NCBI RefSeq assembly: GCF_000337515.1
Contig: NZ_AOIQ01000005.1
Location: forward strand, 1 to 33,533
Source: Halovivax asiaticus JCM 14624
GTDB taxonomy: Archaea > Halobacteriota > Halobacteria > Halobacteriales > Natrialbaceae
DNA: 33,533 nucleotides
Direction: 5' to 3'
The notes beneath the pieces were generated by a model. The model ran no database searches. It worked only from the letters and a program-made list of their open reading frames with translations, and had not been told where the DNA came from. The position numbers and the translations under genes are program-made. Position 1 is the first letter of the stretch; each line of letters starts with the position of its first letter. Positions 1 through 7,289 of the stretch are shown one piece after another.

Positions 1-1
1 G

Positions 2-514
2 ATCCTGTCGGGCGGAGCGACGCTCATGACGCACGATTACTCCTCGACGGTCCTCGAAGCGCTCGAGATCGCGACGGACGCGGGAGCCACGTTCGACCTG
101 TACGTGACAGAGGCCCGGCCACGATACATCGGTCGGAAAGCGGCCAGGGAGTTCGCGACGATCGACGGCGTGGACGTGACGCTCATCACCGACGCTGCGG
201 GTGGCTATCACCTGCGCGAGTGTGATCGCCTCGTCGTCGGGATGGACTGTGTCGTCGACGACGTCCTCTACAACCGCGTCGGGACCTTCCCACTCGCGGC
301 GACGGCGTCACAGCTCGACGTTCCGGTCACCGTCCTCGGCGCCGCCTCGAAGCTCATCACGCAGGGGTTCGTCTTCGAGAACGAGTTCCGCACCGAGAGC
401 GAGGTCATGCTCGAACCCGCGAGTGGGTTTTCGGTCTCGAACCCTGCGTACGACGAGACGCCGGTCGCCCTCGTCGACCAGATCATCACGGACGAAGGGA
501 CCCGAACGCCCTGA
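2..514 (+). CDS. eIF-2B alpha/beta/delta family protein (R15P isomerase-like), 5' truncated by window edge
   Basis: The reading frame is open from base 2, and the residues before the first ATG (ILSGGATL) continue the family's usual stretch ahead of the STV segment. The gene therefore starts outside the window, and the ATG at 26 is internal. The visible 170 or so residues are the Rossmann-like C-terminal half of the eIF-2B alpha/beta/delta and ribose-1,5-bisphosphate isomerase family. The YVTEARPRYIGRKAA segment and the GMDCVVDD...YNRVGTFPLA segment are visible; the latter holds the Asp that is catalytic in the isomerases (family knowledge). Archaeal relatives act either in AMP/nucleoside salvage as R15P isomerase or are annotated as translation factors. 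Without the N-terminal half, where the isomerases carry a catalytic Cys, the two cannot be separated. The family is firm and the reaction is not. Confidence 0.88.
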   Translation: MLSGGATLMTHDYSSTVLEALEIATDAGATFDLYVTEARPRYIGRKAAREFATIDGVDVTLITDAAGGYHLRECDRLVVGMDCVVDDVLYNRVGTFPLAATASQLDVPVTVLGAASKLITQGFVFENEFRTESEVMLEPASGFSVSNPAYDETPVALVDQIITDEGTRTP

Positions 515-702
515 GCACCAATCTCGCTGATTCGCTCGCTGTTCGTAAGGTCGATCGTAGATGGGTGACAGGGTTTCGTCCCGCCTACTGGCGGTCCCTC
601 GGTGACTTGACGGGGAAACACGATATCGAGGATACCGAGGGCGCCACGTCGGCTCGACCGTGCCCCCCCTCGTTCTAACCCAATGACCGTCGTATCGATC
701 AT

Positions 703-1983
703 ATGCGACTCGTGCAGTTGTACATTCCACGCGGCGAACGTGAGTCGTTGCTCTCGTTGCTCGACGCCGAGGCGGTCGAATACGGAGTGATGGAGGAGAC
801 GAGCGAGGGCGCGTACGAGGCGATCGCCTCGATTCCGGTGGCGGACGGGGCGGTCGACGCCGTATTATCGTCGCTTCGAGCGGCTGGCCTGCACGACGAC
901 GTACGAATCGTCGTTCTTGGCGTCGAGGCTTCGGTCTCCGGGGCTGGGACGGACGAGGAACTCGATGACGGACACCTGTCTCGAGACGAACTGCGCGCGC
1001 GAGCCGTCGACCTCGCCCCGAGATTTTCGACCTTCGCGATCCTGCTCGTCCTCAGCAGCCTCATCGCGACGGCTGGGCTGTTGACCGACTCGGCGGCGAC
1101 GATCATCGGCGCGATGGTCGTTGCACCGCTCATGGGACCGGCATTGACGGCGAGCGTCGGTGTCGTGGTCGGCGACGACGACCTCGCCTCTCGCGGCGTG
1201 ATGCTACAGGGGATCGGACTGGTCCTCACGGTCGCGACGGCTGCACTCCTCGGCGTAGCGCTCCGTGGAACGGTCTTGCTCCCGCCGGGGCTCGACATTG
1301 CGACGATTCCACAGGTGCACGAGCGCGTGACACCGACACTGCTGTCCCTGATTCTTGCACTTGGCTCCGGTGGCGCTGCCGTGATCAGTCTCACGCGCGA
1401 CGTCGGCTCCGTGCTCGTGGGCGTTGCAATCGCCGTCGCACTCGTTCCACCGGCTGCCGTCGCTGGGCTGGGCATCGCCTGGGGCGAGCCGATGGTCGTC
1501 CTCACCTCGGGGACCCTCGTCCTCGTGAACGTTCTGGCGATCAATCTCACCGCACTCGTCCTCCTGTGGGTGATTGGGTATCGACCACATCGCCTCGAAC
1601 ATCTGGACCAGACCGCCCGACGGGTGCTCACGCGATCCGTGGTCGTTCTCGGTGCGATCGCCCTCCTCACGGTCGTCCTGATTGGCGTAACACTCGGCAC
1701 GTACCAGACTGCGAGCGTCACTCACGACGTCGACAGCGAGTTAGAACGGATGAGCGGGGATCCAGCGTTCGCCTCCAGCGTGTTTCACGAAGTGGACGTC
1801 TCGTACGATCTTCACGACGTGTACACTGGCCAGACCCCAGCGGTGACAGTCATGGCTGAACTGCCACCCGGCGAATCGGTGGGGCCGGACCTTGCAGATC
1901 GTGTCCGTGAGCGACTGGAGTCAGCGACTGGAACGGACATCCGTGTCACGGTCGAACTCGTCGAAACGCAGCGAAGTGGGTGA
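703..1983 (+). CDS. DUF389 / TIGR00341 family membrane protein
   Basis: This 426-residue protein opens with a soluble N-terminal domain of about 95 residues (MRLVQLYIPRGERESLL), typical of haloarchaeal DUF389 proteins. A block of roughly six hydrophobic segments follows between about residues 105 and 305. It includes the conserved stretch AATIIGAMVVAPLMGP, which is the hallmark of DUF389. The last 110 residues are acidic and soluble. The biochemical function of the family is not established. The start at ATG 703 places the family's usual N-terminus at residue 1, and no strong Shine-Dalgarno sequence is visible. It lies 188 bp after the eIF-2B-like gene and probably has its own promoter (a weak TAAC-type element near 675). 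The family assignment is strong and the role unknown. Confidence 0.9.
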   Translation: MRLVQLYIPRGERESLLSLLDAEAVEYGVMEETSEGAYEAIASIPVADGAVDAVLSSLRAAGLHDDVRIVVLGVEASVSGAGTDEELDDGHLSRDELRARAVDLAPRFSTFAILLVLSSLIATAGLLTDSAATIIGAMVVAPLMGPALTASVGVVVGDDDLASRGVMLQGIGLVLTVATAALLGVALRGTVLLPPGLDIATIPQVHERVTPTLLSLILALGSGGAAVISLTRDVGSVLVGVAIAVALVPPAAVAGLGIAWGEPMVVLTSGTLVLVNVLAINLTALVLLWVIGYRPHRLEHLDQTARRVLTRSVVVLGAIALLTVVLIGVTLGTYQTASVTHDVDSELERMSGDPAFASSVFHEVDVSYDLHDVYTGQTPAVTVMAELPPGESVGPDLADRVRERLESATGTDIRVTVELVETQRSG

Positions 1984-2230
1984 CGCAGATGGTGAATCGG
2001 GTGGCGCTTCGCCGGCATCGAATGATATTGATCTGTGTCAGTCTGTCAGGCAAATATGTACCGATGGAGTGACTTTCACGACAAATGGCCAATTAATGGG
2101 TCACAAAAGTTATTTCGAGGCAACCCCTGAATCCGTCAATGGGCTCTCGGTATCTGCTCGTTTCCGCCGAGCAAGTGGAGATTACTTCGACACCACGATC
2201 AACCGTCACCATCGCACCGGGTGGTACCGC

Positions 2231-3343
2231 GTGAGCGGTCTGGGCGTGGGGATCGTCGGCCTCGGTGGGATGGGTCATCTGCACGCGTCGACCGTGCAAG
2301 AACTTGGCGCGACGGTCGTCGCCGGAGCGGACATCGCCGCCGAGTCCCGTGCCGAGTTCGAGGCCTCGTTCGATGCCACCACGTACGAACGGTACGACGC
2401 GCTCGTCGCCGACGAGGCCGTCGACGCGGTCGTCGTCACCACGCCGAATCGGTTTCACGAACCGATCGCGGTCGCGGCACTGGAAGCAGGATTGTCTGTC
2501 CTGATCGAAAAGCCGCTCGCCCACACGGTCGAAAGCGCTCGTCGCATCGTGGAGGCCGCATCGGCGTCACCGGGCTGTGCGATGGTCGGATTCCACAATC
2601 GGCATGCGGGTTCTGTTCGCCTCTTTGATGCCCAGCGAGACAGAGACCGATTCGGTGAGATCAGGCACGTCGAGACCAACTACGTTCGCCGTCGGGGCAT
2701 CCCCGGCACCGGATCGTGGTTCACGGACGAGTCGTTATCCGGCGGCGGTGCACTCATCGATATCGGTGTACACGCGCTCGATCTGTCGCTGTACGCGATG
2801 AACTTCCCGGAGATCATCGAAGTCACCGGCCAGACGCGGTCGGCGTTCGGTGACTCGCGGTCAGTCGCCGACCCGGATGCGTTCGGCGGACCGGGATCCG
2901 ACGAAACGTACGATGTCGATGATTCTGTCTCGGCGTTCGTTCGAACCGCTGACGGACGAACGATCTCGCTCGAAGCCGCGTGGGCGACGAATCGAGACCC
3001 ATCGATGGACGTACACGTCCGCGGCGGCGACGCCGGTGCGAGGTTCGAAATCGGTGACTCCACCTGTCGCGTGCTCGATGCGGGTATCGCCGGTGTCGAC
3101 CACTACGAGGACGTCGAACTATCGGCCGAAGCGGCCGAACCTGGCTATCGAATTCAGGATCGCCACTTCCTCGAGTGTGCGGCCACTGGCAGTGAGCCCG
3201 AGACGAACACGGTCGAGCAGGGCTTGCAGGTCCAGCGCGTGATCGAGGCGATTTACGAATCGGCCGCGACGAATCGAAGCGTCGAGTTGACGCCGCGCGC
3301 AGAGATGCAGGACGAGCAGTTGACCGCTCCGGAAGTACAGTAA
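2231..3343 (+). CDS. Gfo/Idh/MocA family NAD(P)-dependent oxidoreductase
   Basis: An N-terminal Rossmann fold begins almost at once with GVGIVGLGGMGHLHAS. It is followed by the family motif IEKPLAHTVESAR near residue 95, where the Lys of EKP is the usual catalytic/cofactor-contact residue. The C-terminal half has the alpha/beta domain with SGGGALIDIGVHALDL, the usual segment with the catalytic-site Asp and His. These enzymes oxidise or reduce sugars, inositols or related polyols using NAD(P); the substrate cannot be read from sequence. I chose GTG 2231, giving 370 residues, because the Rossmann strand starts six residues later. The frame is open further upstream (ATG 2096, or back to 1892 inside the previous gene), but that extension does not look like part of the fold. 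A gap of 247 bp separates it from the DUF389 gene, with an AT-rich stretch near 2103-2114 that could be a promoter. Confidence 0.88.
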   Translation: MSGLGVGIVGLGGMGHLHASTVQELGATVVAGADIAAESRAEFEASFDATTYERYDALVADEAVDAVVVTTPNRFHEPIAVAALEAGLSVLIEKPLAHTVESARRIVEAASASPGCAMVGFHNRHAGSVRLFDAQRDRDRFGEIRHVETNYVRRRGIPGTGSWFTDESLSGGGALIDIGVHALDLSLYAMNFPEIIEVTGQTRSAFGDSRSVADPDAFGGPGSDETYDVDDSVSAFVRTADGRTISLEAAWATNRDPSMDVHVRGGDAGARFEIGDSTCRVLDAGIAGVDHYEDVELSAEAAEPGYRIQDRHFLECAATGSEPETNTVEQGLQVQRVIEAIYESAATNRSVELTPRAEMQDEQLTAPEVQ

Positions 3344-3582
3344 GCGCTACTCGAAGTACGAACGTGATCGCAGAACTATCGCGCTGACCGCAGCTGAGAA
3401 GTCTGTTCGGGAGCGGACGGATGGAGACCGTCTGCTGAGAGGATCTGACGCCAATATGCGGCCAACGGTGTCTCGACTCCGAGTAGTCGAATAGCTTCGT
3501 TCCCACGTGTACCGATCACGTCGTACTGCAAATCAGTCGGCCGCTCACCATCTGGCGGAAGAAGACAGTCGCTCCGAGGATT

Positions 3583-4311
3583 CTATAGGACTTCGTCGAA
3601 ATCGTGATGGCCGTGGATGTCGACGCCGTCGTCGGTGATCTCACAGAGGAAGATGCCGTTCCCGGAGCCGGTGTCACGTTCGACCGCCGACTTGATCCCG
3701 CGAGCGGCGATCGTCATCGCCTCGTCGTTCGAGAGGCCGTCCTCGTAGGACTGTTCGAGGTGACCGTAGGCGAGTTGCATCCCCGAGCCAGTGACGGTGT
3801 AATCGTCTTCCATCACGCCGCCGGCCGGGTCGATGCTGTAGACGTGGCTTCCCTCGTCGTCGACGCCGCCCAGGATCGGGTGGATCGCGAAGAACGGGCC
3901 GCCACGAGCGAAGTTGCCGGCGAGCGTCGCCAGCGCGTCGATGCTCATATCCTCGCCGTTTCGCGCCTCGTAGAGGTTGACCTCCGCGCGGAGGTTCGAG
4001 ATGAACGACTGCGCACCGCCGACGCTCCCCACGAGCGTCAGGGCGGCCGTCGGGTGAATCTGTTCGACCTTCTGGACGTTCTTGTTCGAGACGAATCGGC
4101 CGCCCAGACTCGCTCGCATGTCGGTCGCGATGACGACGCCGTCGGCTGTGGAGATGCCGATCGTCGTCGTCCCGGTCTTGTTGACGTTGTCGAGATCAGC
4201 CTCGTCGATGTCGTTTTGGGGCAGTGAGCCGAGTTCCGGACTGTACGGATCACTGTGACCGGCGAGTCGATCAGCGGTCGTCGAGAAGTCGTCGACACTC
4301 GGTTGACGCAT
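3583..4311 (-). CDS. psmB: Proteasome beta subunit (20S core particle)
   Basis: This 242-residue precursor is the catalytic beta subunit of the archaeal 20S proteasome, a cytoplasmic threonine protease that degrades unfolded or tagged proteins. The N-terminal 47 residues are an acidic propeptide. Autocleavage is expected between Gly47 and Thr48 in KTGTTTIGI, exposing Thr48 as the nucleophile. Counting from Thr48 as residue 1, Asp17 is present (Asp64), and the Lys33 equivalent is Lys81 after a one-residue insertion compared with the Thermoplasma subunit. The segments GSVGGAQSFI and YSIDPAGG are typical. The gene stands alone: no alpha subunit is nearby. A clear TATA box lies about 26-32 bp before the ATG, so the message is probably leaderless. 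Identification is near certain. Confidence 0.97.
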   Translation of the reverse strand: MRQPSVDDFSTTADRLAGHSDPYSPELGSLPQNDIDEADLDNVNKTGTTTIGISTADGVVIATDMRASLGGRFVSNKNVQKVEQIHPTAALTLVGSVGGAQSFISNLRAEVNLYEARNGEDMSIDALATLAGNFARGGPFFAIHPILGGVDDEGSHVYSIDPAGGVMEDDYTVTGSGMQLAYGHLEQSYEDGLSNDEAMTIAARGIKSAVERDTGSGNGIFLCEITDDGVDIHGHHDFDEVL

Positions 4312-4336
4312 TGATCGAGACTAACGGGCGGGACGG

Positions 4337-4343
4337 TATAAAA
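4337..4343 (-). promoter_or_regulatory. TATA box of psmB
   Basis: On the minus strand this reads TTTTATA, placed 26-32 bp before the psmB ATG at 4311. That spacing fits a haloarchaeal promoter with transcription starting at or next to the start codon. Confidence 0.7.
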
Positions 4344-4585
4344 CATCGGCGGTAACGGACCCCGATGGCTGGGTTCGAAACCGGCCGAAGCCTGCTGACT
4401 GACGCTGATCCACACGTTGCGTCTGGGTCGTTTCGCCTGCTACCGGCCGAAAGTGCCATCTCGTGACGGAGCGGGTTCTCTTGACGTGTGGTTCGATGTC
4501 TGGGCAGGCAAACGGGGTCGTCGACGACGATCGCCTCACTGCAGAAAGTGGTCGGTCACGAAGTCGGAGGGAGTGATCGCCGTAC

Positions 4586-4828
4586 TCAGGGCTGGGTACT
4601 CTCGTAGGCCGCCTCCATCCGGCCGATAATGCGGTGAATTGGGAACGAGACCCCAGCCTGCCTGGTGAGCAGTGCGATCGGCATCAGGAGGATCCCGAGT
4701 AGGATCGTCAACTGGTACAGGGTGAACATGGCCGCACGGTGGGCGCGGGTTGTCATCGCGTAGTCGGTGCTCAGCCGCAGGGCATACATAAGTCTTCCTG
4801 CCGCCGACGGTTTATCCCGATCCATCAT
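4586..4828 (-). CDS. Small membrane protein of unknown function
   Basis: This 80-residue protein has a basic/polar N-terminal 30 residues and one clear hydrophobic segment (about residues 35-54, FTLYQLTILLGILLMPIALL). A short amphipathic tail with RIIGRMEAAYE follows. I do not recognise a named family, though small single-span haloarchaeal proteins of this style are common. Support for a real gene comes from codon usage with high third-position GC, a coherent transmembrane helix with flanking positive charges, and a TATA-like GTTTAAT (4856-4862) at leaderless spacing. Two adjacent ATG codons (4828 and 4825) are both possible starts. It is divergent from the UPF0212 gene. Confidence 0.65.
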   Translation of the reverse strand: MMDRDKPSAAGRLMYALRLSTDYAMTTRAHRAAMFTLYQLTILLGILLMPIALLTRQAGVSFPIHRIIGRMEAAYESTQP

Positions 4829-4855
4829 GTGGGATCACCCCCGTCACGTCGTGCG

Positions 4856-4862
4856 ATTAAAC
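4856..4862 (-). promoter_or_regulatory. TATA-like element of the small membrane protein gene
   Basis: The minus strand reads GTTTAAT, 28-34 bp before ATG 4828. This matches the spacing seen at psmB and supports a leaderless start. Confidence 0.5.
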
Positions 4863-5009
4863 TCAGGTTGACTCGCGGACAAATCGACTGTCGTTCGGCC
4901 GAACCACGGATAACGCGGCGGGCATGTATTCCAAGAATTCTCGTAACGTATCGTCATCATTTGGGTCTCGGGCGCGCAGTCTGGCTCCGGAAGAACGACG
5001 GACTACCGT

Positions 5010-5017
5010 GGAGGTGA
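5010..5017 (+). promoter_or_regulatory. Perfect Shine-Dalgarno sequence pointing to ATG 5024
   Basis: GGAGGTGA is fully complementary to the conserved 3' end of archaeal 16S rRNA and sits 6 bp before an ATG (5024) in frame with the UPF0212 gene. It argues that translation may begin 20 codons before the conserved family start. Confidence 0.5.
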
Positions 5018-5083
5018 GCACCAATGGTCCGCTTCGCGAGTGGAAACCGCAAAGAAGGTGGCCACGCGAAACGAGGCCTTCGT

Positions 5084-5446
5084 ATGAGCAACTATCTCGT
5101 TGCGATGGAAGCCGCCTGGCTGGTTCGTGATGTGAGTGACGTCGACGACGCGATCGGTGTCGCCGTAAGTGAAGCCGGCAAACGGCTGAACGCCGCGGAT
5201 ATGCAGTACGTGGAGGTCGAAGTCGGCGCGACGGGCTGTCCGGCCTGTGGCGAACCGTTCGACTCCGCGTTCATCGCCGCTGAGACCGCCCTTGTCGGCC
5301 TGGCACTCGAGATGGAGGTTTTCAACGCCGAGGGAGAGGAACACGCAGAGCGCATCGCCAAGAGCGAAGTCGGCGGCGCGCTCAAAGACGTCCCACTCGA
5401 CGTCGTGGAGATATTCGAAGAAACCGACGACGAAGAAGCGGCCTGA
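5084..5446 (+). CDS. UPF0212 (DUF555) family protein
   Basis: This 120-residue protein starts MSNYLVAMEAAWLVRDV and contains DDAIGVAVSEAGKRLN, the zinc-type motif GCPACGEPFDSAF, and HAERIAKSEVGGALKDVPL. These are hallmarks of UPF0212/DUF555, an archaeal family with no established function. The CxxC pair may bind a metal, but only one pair is visible. I used ATG 5084 because it matches the family N-terminus, and a weak GAGG precedes it at 5073-5076. An in-frame ATG at 5024 is preceded by a perfect GGAGGTGA at 5010-5017, so a form with 20 extra, basic residues is a serious alternative. An 80-residue membrane protein is divergently transcribed upstream, and an HTH-CBS regulator follows 110 bp downstream. 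Confidence 0.9.
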   Translation: MSNYLVAMEAAWLVRDVSDVDDAIGVAVSEAGKRLNAADMQYVEVEVGATGCPACGEPFDSAFIAAETALVGLALEMEVFNAEGEEHAERIAKSEVGGALKDVPLDVVEIFEETDDEEAA

Positions 5447-5528
5447 GTCGGCTCCGTTCCTCTCGTTGGTTCGTCTATCGGTCAGTGTCGGACGCCAGTC
5501 TGCGACCGATCGGTCCGATCCAAACACC

Positions 5529-5538
5529 TAACTATAAC
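5529..5538 (+). promoter_or_regulatory. TATA box of the HTH-CBS gene
   Basis: TAACTATAAC ends 19 bp before ATG 5557 and lies in a locally AT-rich stretch. The spacing suits a leaderless transcript. Confidence 0.55.
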
Positions 5539-5556
5539 CCCAGGTAATCTAATTGT

Positions 5557-6096
5557 ATGAATCTGCCGACGCCCGCGGACCTGCGCCAGCGCCGGACCGA
5601 CCTGGAACTGACCCAGAGCGAACTGGCGGACCGGGCCGACGTTTCTCAGCCACTCATTGCCCGAATCGAAGGTGGAGACGTGGATCCACGACTCTCGACG
5701 CTGCGGCGAATCGTCACCGCACTCGACGAAGCTGAGGGGGACATCATACGGGCTGCGGATCTGTTGAACGAGGATGTCGTGAGCGTCTCCCCGGACGACG
5801 CAGTCAGTGATGCCGCCACGTTGATGGAATCAGAGGCGTACTCGCAACTTCCGGTTATCCAGGACGGGATCCCGGTCGGCTCGATCAGCCAGAGCGAATT
5901 CGTTCACCTGGACGAAGATTCCCGGAACGAACCGGTCTCCGAACACATGGCGGAGAGTTTCCCCACCGTCTCGAAGGATGCCACGCTGGACGAGATCACC
6001 AATCTGCTGGACCACTACAAGGCCGTGATGATCACCGAATCCGGCCGCACCATTGGGCTCATCACCGAAGCCGATCTCGCTGCGAGACTATCTTAA
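5557..6096 (+). CDS. HTH-CBS transcriptional regulator (XRE-type HTH plus two CBS domains)
   Basis: The 179-residue protein has an XRE-type helix-turn-helix at about residues 8-62 (LTQSELADRADVSQPLIARIEGG) and two CBS domains at about residues 70-120 and 128-178. The second ends GRTIGLITEADLA. CBS pairs bind adenosyl ligands such as AMP, ATP or SAM, so the protein is likely a cytoplasmic transcription factor that senses nucleotide or energy state. This architecture is common in archaea. The start codon is supported by the TATA box just upstream and by the HTH beginning within ten residues. No operator is visible. It is convergent with the HTH_10 regulator that ends at 6107, only 10 bp away. 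Confidence 0.92.
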   Translation: MNLPTPADLRQRRTDLELTQSELADRADVSQPLIARIEGGDVDPRLSTLRRIVTALDEAEGDIIRAADLLNEDVVSVSPDDAVSDAATLMESEAYSQLPVIQDGIPVGSISQSEFVHLDEDSRNEPVSEHMAESFPTVSKDATLDEITNLLDHYKAVMITESGRTIGLITEADLAARLS

Positions 6097-6106
6097 TCGC
6101 CGTTCG

Positions 6107-6922
6107 TCACCGCCCACCGGGTGAGGAGAGCGAGGTCGCACATAGTTCGGTCATCGCGCGCCGGAGTCGCTGTGAGATCGCGGATTTAGAGACGCCCAGC
6201 TTTGCGGCGAGTTCGTCCTGGGAAATTCCTCTGGGGACGTCGAAGTACCCCAGTTCGTAGGCGACCGAGAGCAAGTGCTGTTGTTTGTCGGTCAGCCCGA
6301 GCACCGGTTCGGCGTCGTCGCCGCTGGATCGTAACTGCGTGACTTGAACGGAGATGTCTCGGTCTTTGCACGCGTCGTTGAACGCGACCAGCGCATCGCG
6401 TGACGGAAACTGCAATTGAAGGATCCACGCCGAGGTGGTACCGTCTGCGTCCAGCACACGCCCGCCTTGCTCGGCGATCGGGCCAGACAGGGAAACCGCC
6501 CGGTCCGTCACTTCCAGCCGGAAGGCGACGCGGTCACCGGTTCGATCGACGCAGACTGGATTCGTGACCGTCGGATCACGGTCGAACGATGCCAGCAGAT
6601 CCGATTGCTGGCTGCCGTGGACAGTGACGAACTGGTAGCAAACGCCATCGTTTCGCGCCCGATATTCTGGTGTCACTGAAACATCGTCGATCGAACGGAG
6701 CGTCGGGCGGAGGAGCAACCGGTCGTGGTCGAGGTGGAGCTCTGCGACGACACCGTCACCAGTGGTCGCCGGGGTACGGTCACTCCGGGTGCGTTCGACT
6801 GCCCCCGACTCGGTCTCCCGCCGCGGACCGGACTGCCGGGCGTCGGTGCTCACCGCTCCCACCTCTCGGTCGAAACGACTCCACGATCCTGAAAGAGACA
6901 CGATGTCGATCGCAGTAACCAC
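6107..6922 (-). CDS. Bat-type (HTH_10) transcriptional regulator, short form
   Basis: This 271-residue regulator carries at its C-terminus (about residues 210-261) the HTH_10 domain of the bacterio-opsin activator family: LTDKQQHLLSVAYELGYFDV, then a recognition helix around VSKSAISQRLRRA. Residues of about 60-205 form the sensor-like domain that precedes HTH_10 in many haloarchaeal proteins (HLDHDRLLLRPTL at its start). The first 55 residues are polar and low-complexity, so the true start is uncertain; I kept the most distal ATG. No receiver or PAS domain is present. It lies downstream of, and in the same direction as, the giant HTH_10 regulator, separated by 367 bp with a palindrome. The target is unknown. 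Confidence 0.85.
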   Translation of the reverse strand: MVTAIDIVSLSGSWSRFDREVGAVSTDARQSGPRRETESGAVERTRSDRTPATTGDGVVAELHLDHDRLLLRPTLRSIDDVSVTPEYRARNDGVCYQFVTVHGSQQSDLLASFDRDPTVTNPVCVDRTGDRVAFRLEVTDRAVSLSGPIAEQGGRVLDADGTTSAWILQLQFPSRDALVAFNDACKDRDISVQVTQLRSSGDDAEPVLGLTDKQQHLLSVAYELGYFDVPRGISQDELAAKLGVSKSAISQRLRRAMTELCATSLSSPGGR

Positions 6923-7289
6923 TCACTCCGCGGTTGGTAAGGTTCCGTTTCCGTTCCGGCTTTCATCGATTCTCTGTTCCCACGCCGGCCACATCTTCGA
7001 TAGCGCTAGGTATATTCAGTGTCGCCAGGACGGGGCTAGTTGTATTCATCTGCCGGTAACCGAGGGGTACAGTCTGGGCGACGGCAATCGACCATTATCG
7101 CCCGGACGCCGGCGATAATACCCGATTAGGGACAGGGAACGCCATTAAAGACCGTGTCGACGGCGTTGGAAACCGGGTTCACGGTGTCACTACAGGTTGG
7201 TCGTCAGGTAAAAACACCCGTTCACACATACGAACATCTGCACACGCGTACACGCATACAGATTGATGTACATCACCTATTCTCGTTCG
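6923..7289. other. 367-bp gap between the two HTH_10 regulator genes
   Basis: No convincing small gene is visible here on either strand. The stretch holds a 9-bp perfect inverted repeat (7094-7119). It also has a TATA-like element at about 7008-7016 reading GAATATACC on the minus strand, which could serve the short regulator with a leader of about 60 nt. A CA-rich low-complexity stretch lies at about 7222-7260. Confidence 0.6.
7094..7119. repeat. Perfect 9-bp inverted repeat with 8-bp spacer
   Basis: The left arm ATTATCGCC (7094-7102) and right arm GGCGATAAT (7111-7119) are exact reverse complements around an 8-bp spacer. The arm centres are 17 bp apart. It could be the operator of a dimeric regulator or an RNA hairpin. 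It lies about 170 bp from both flanking regulator genes. Confidence 0.6.

Noticed and set aside
581..594. Small hairpin CCGCC-TACT-GGCGG after the eIF-2B-like gene
   Set aside because: A 5-bp stem in GC-rich DNA is expected by chance, and no T run follows it, so a terminator call is not supported.
699..1721. Minus-strand frame of 340 codons
   Set aside because: Thr/Ser/Arg-rich shadow of the DUF389 gene.
7222..7260. CA-rich repeated-looking stretch that might suggest a repeat array
   Set aside because: There is no fixed repeat unit or spacer length. It is only low-complexity sequence, and no CRISPR array is present anywhere in the window.
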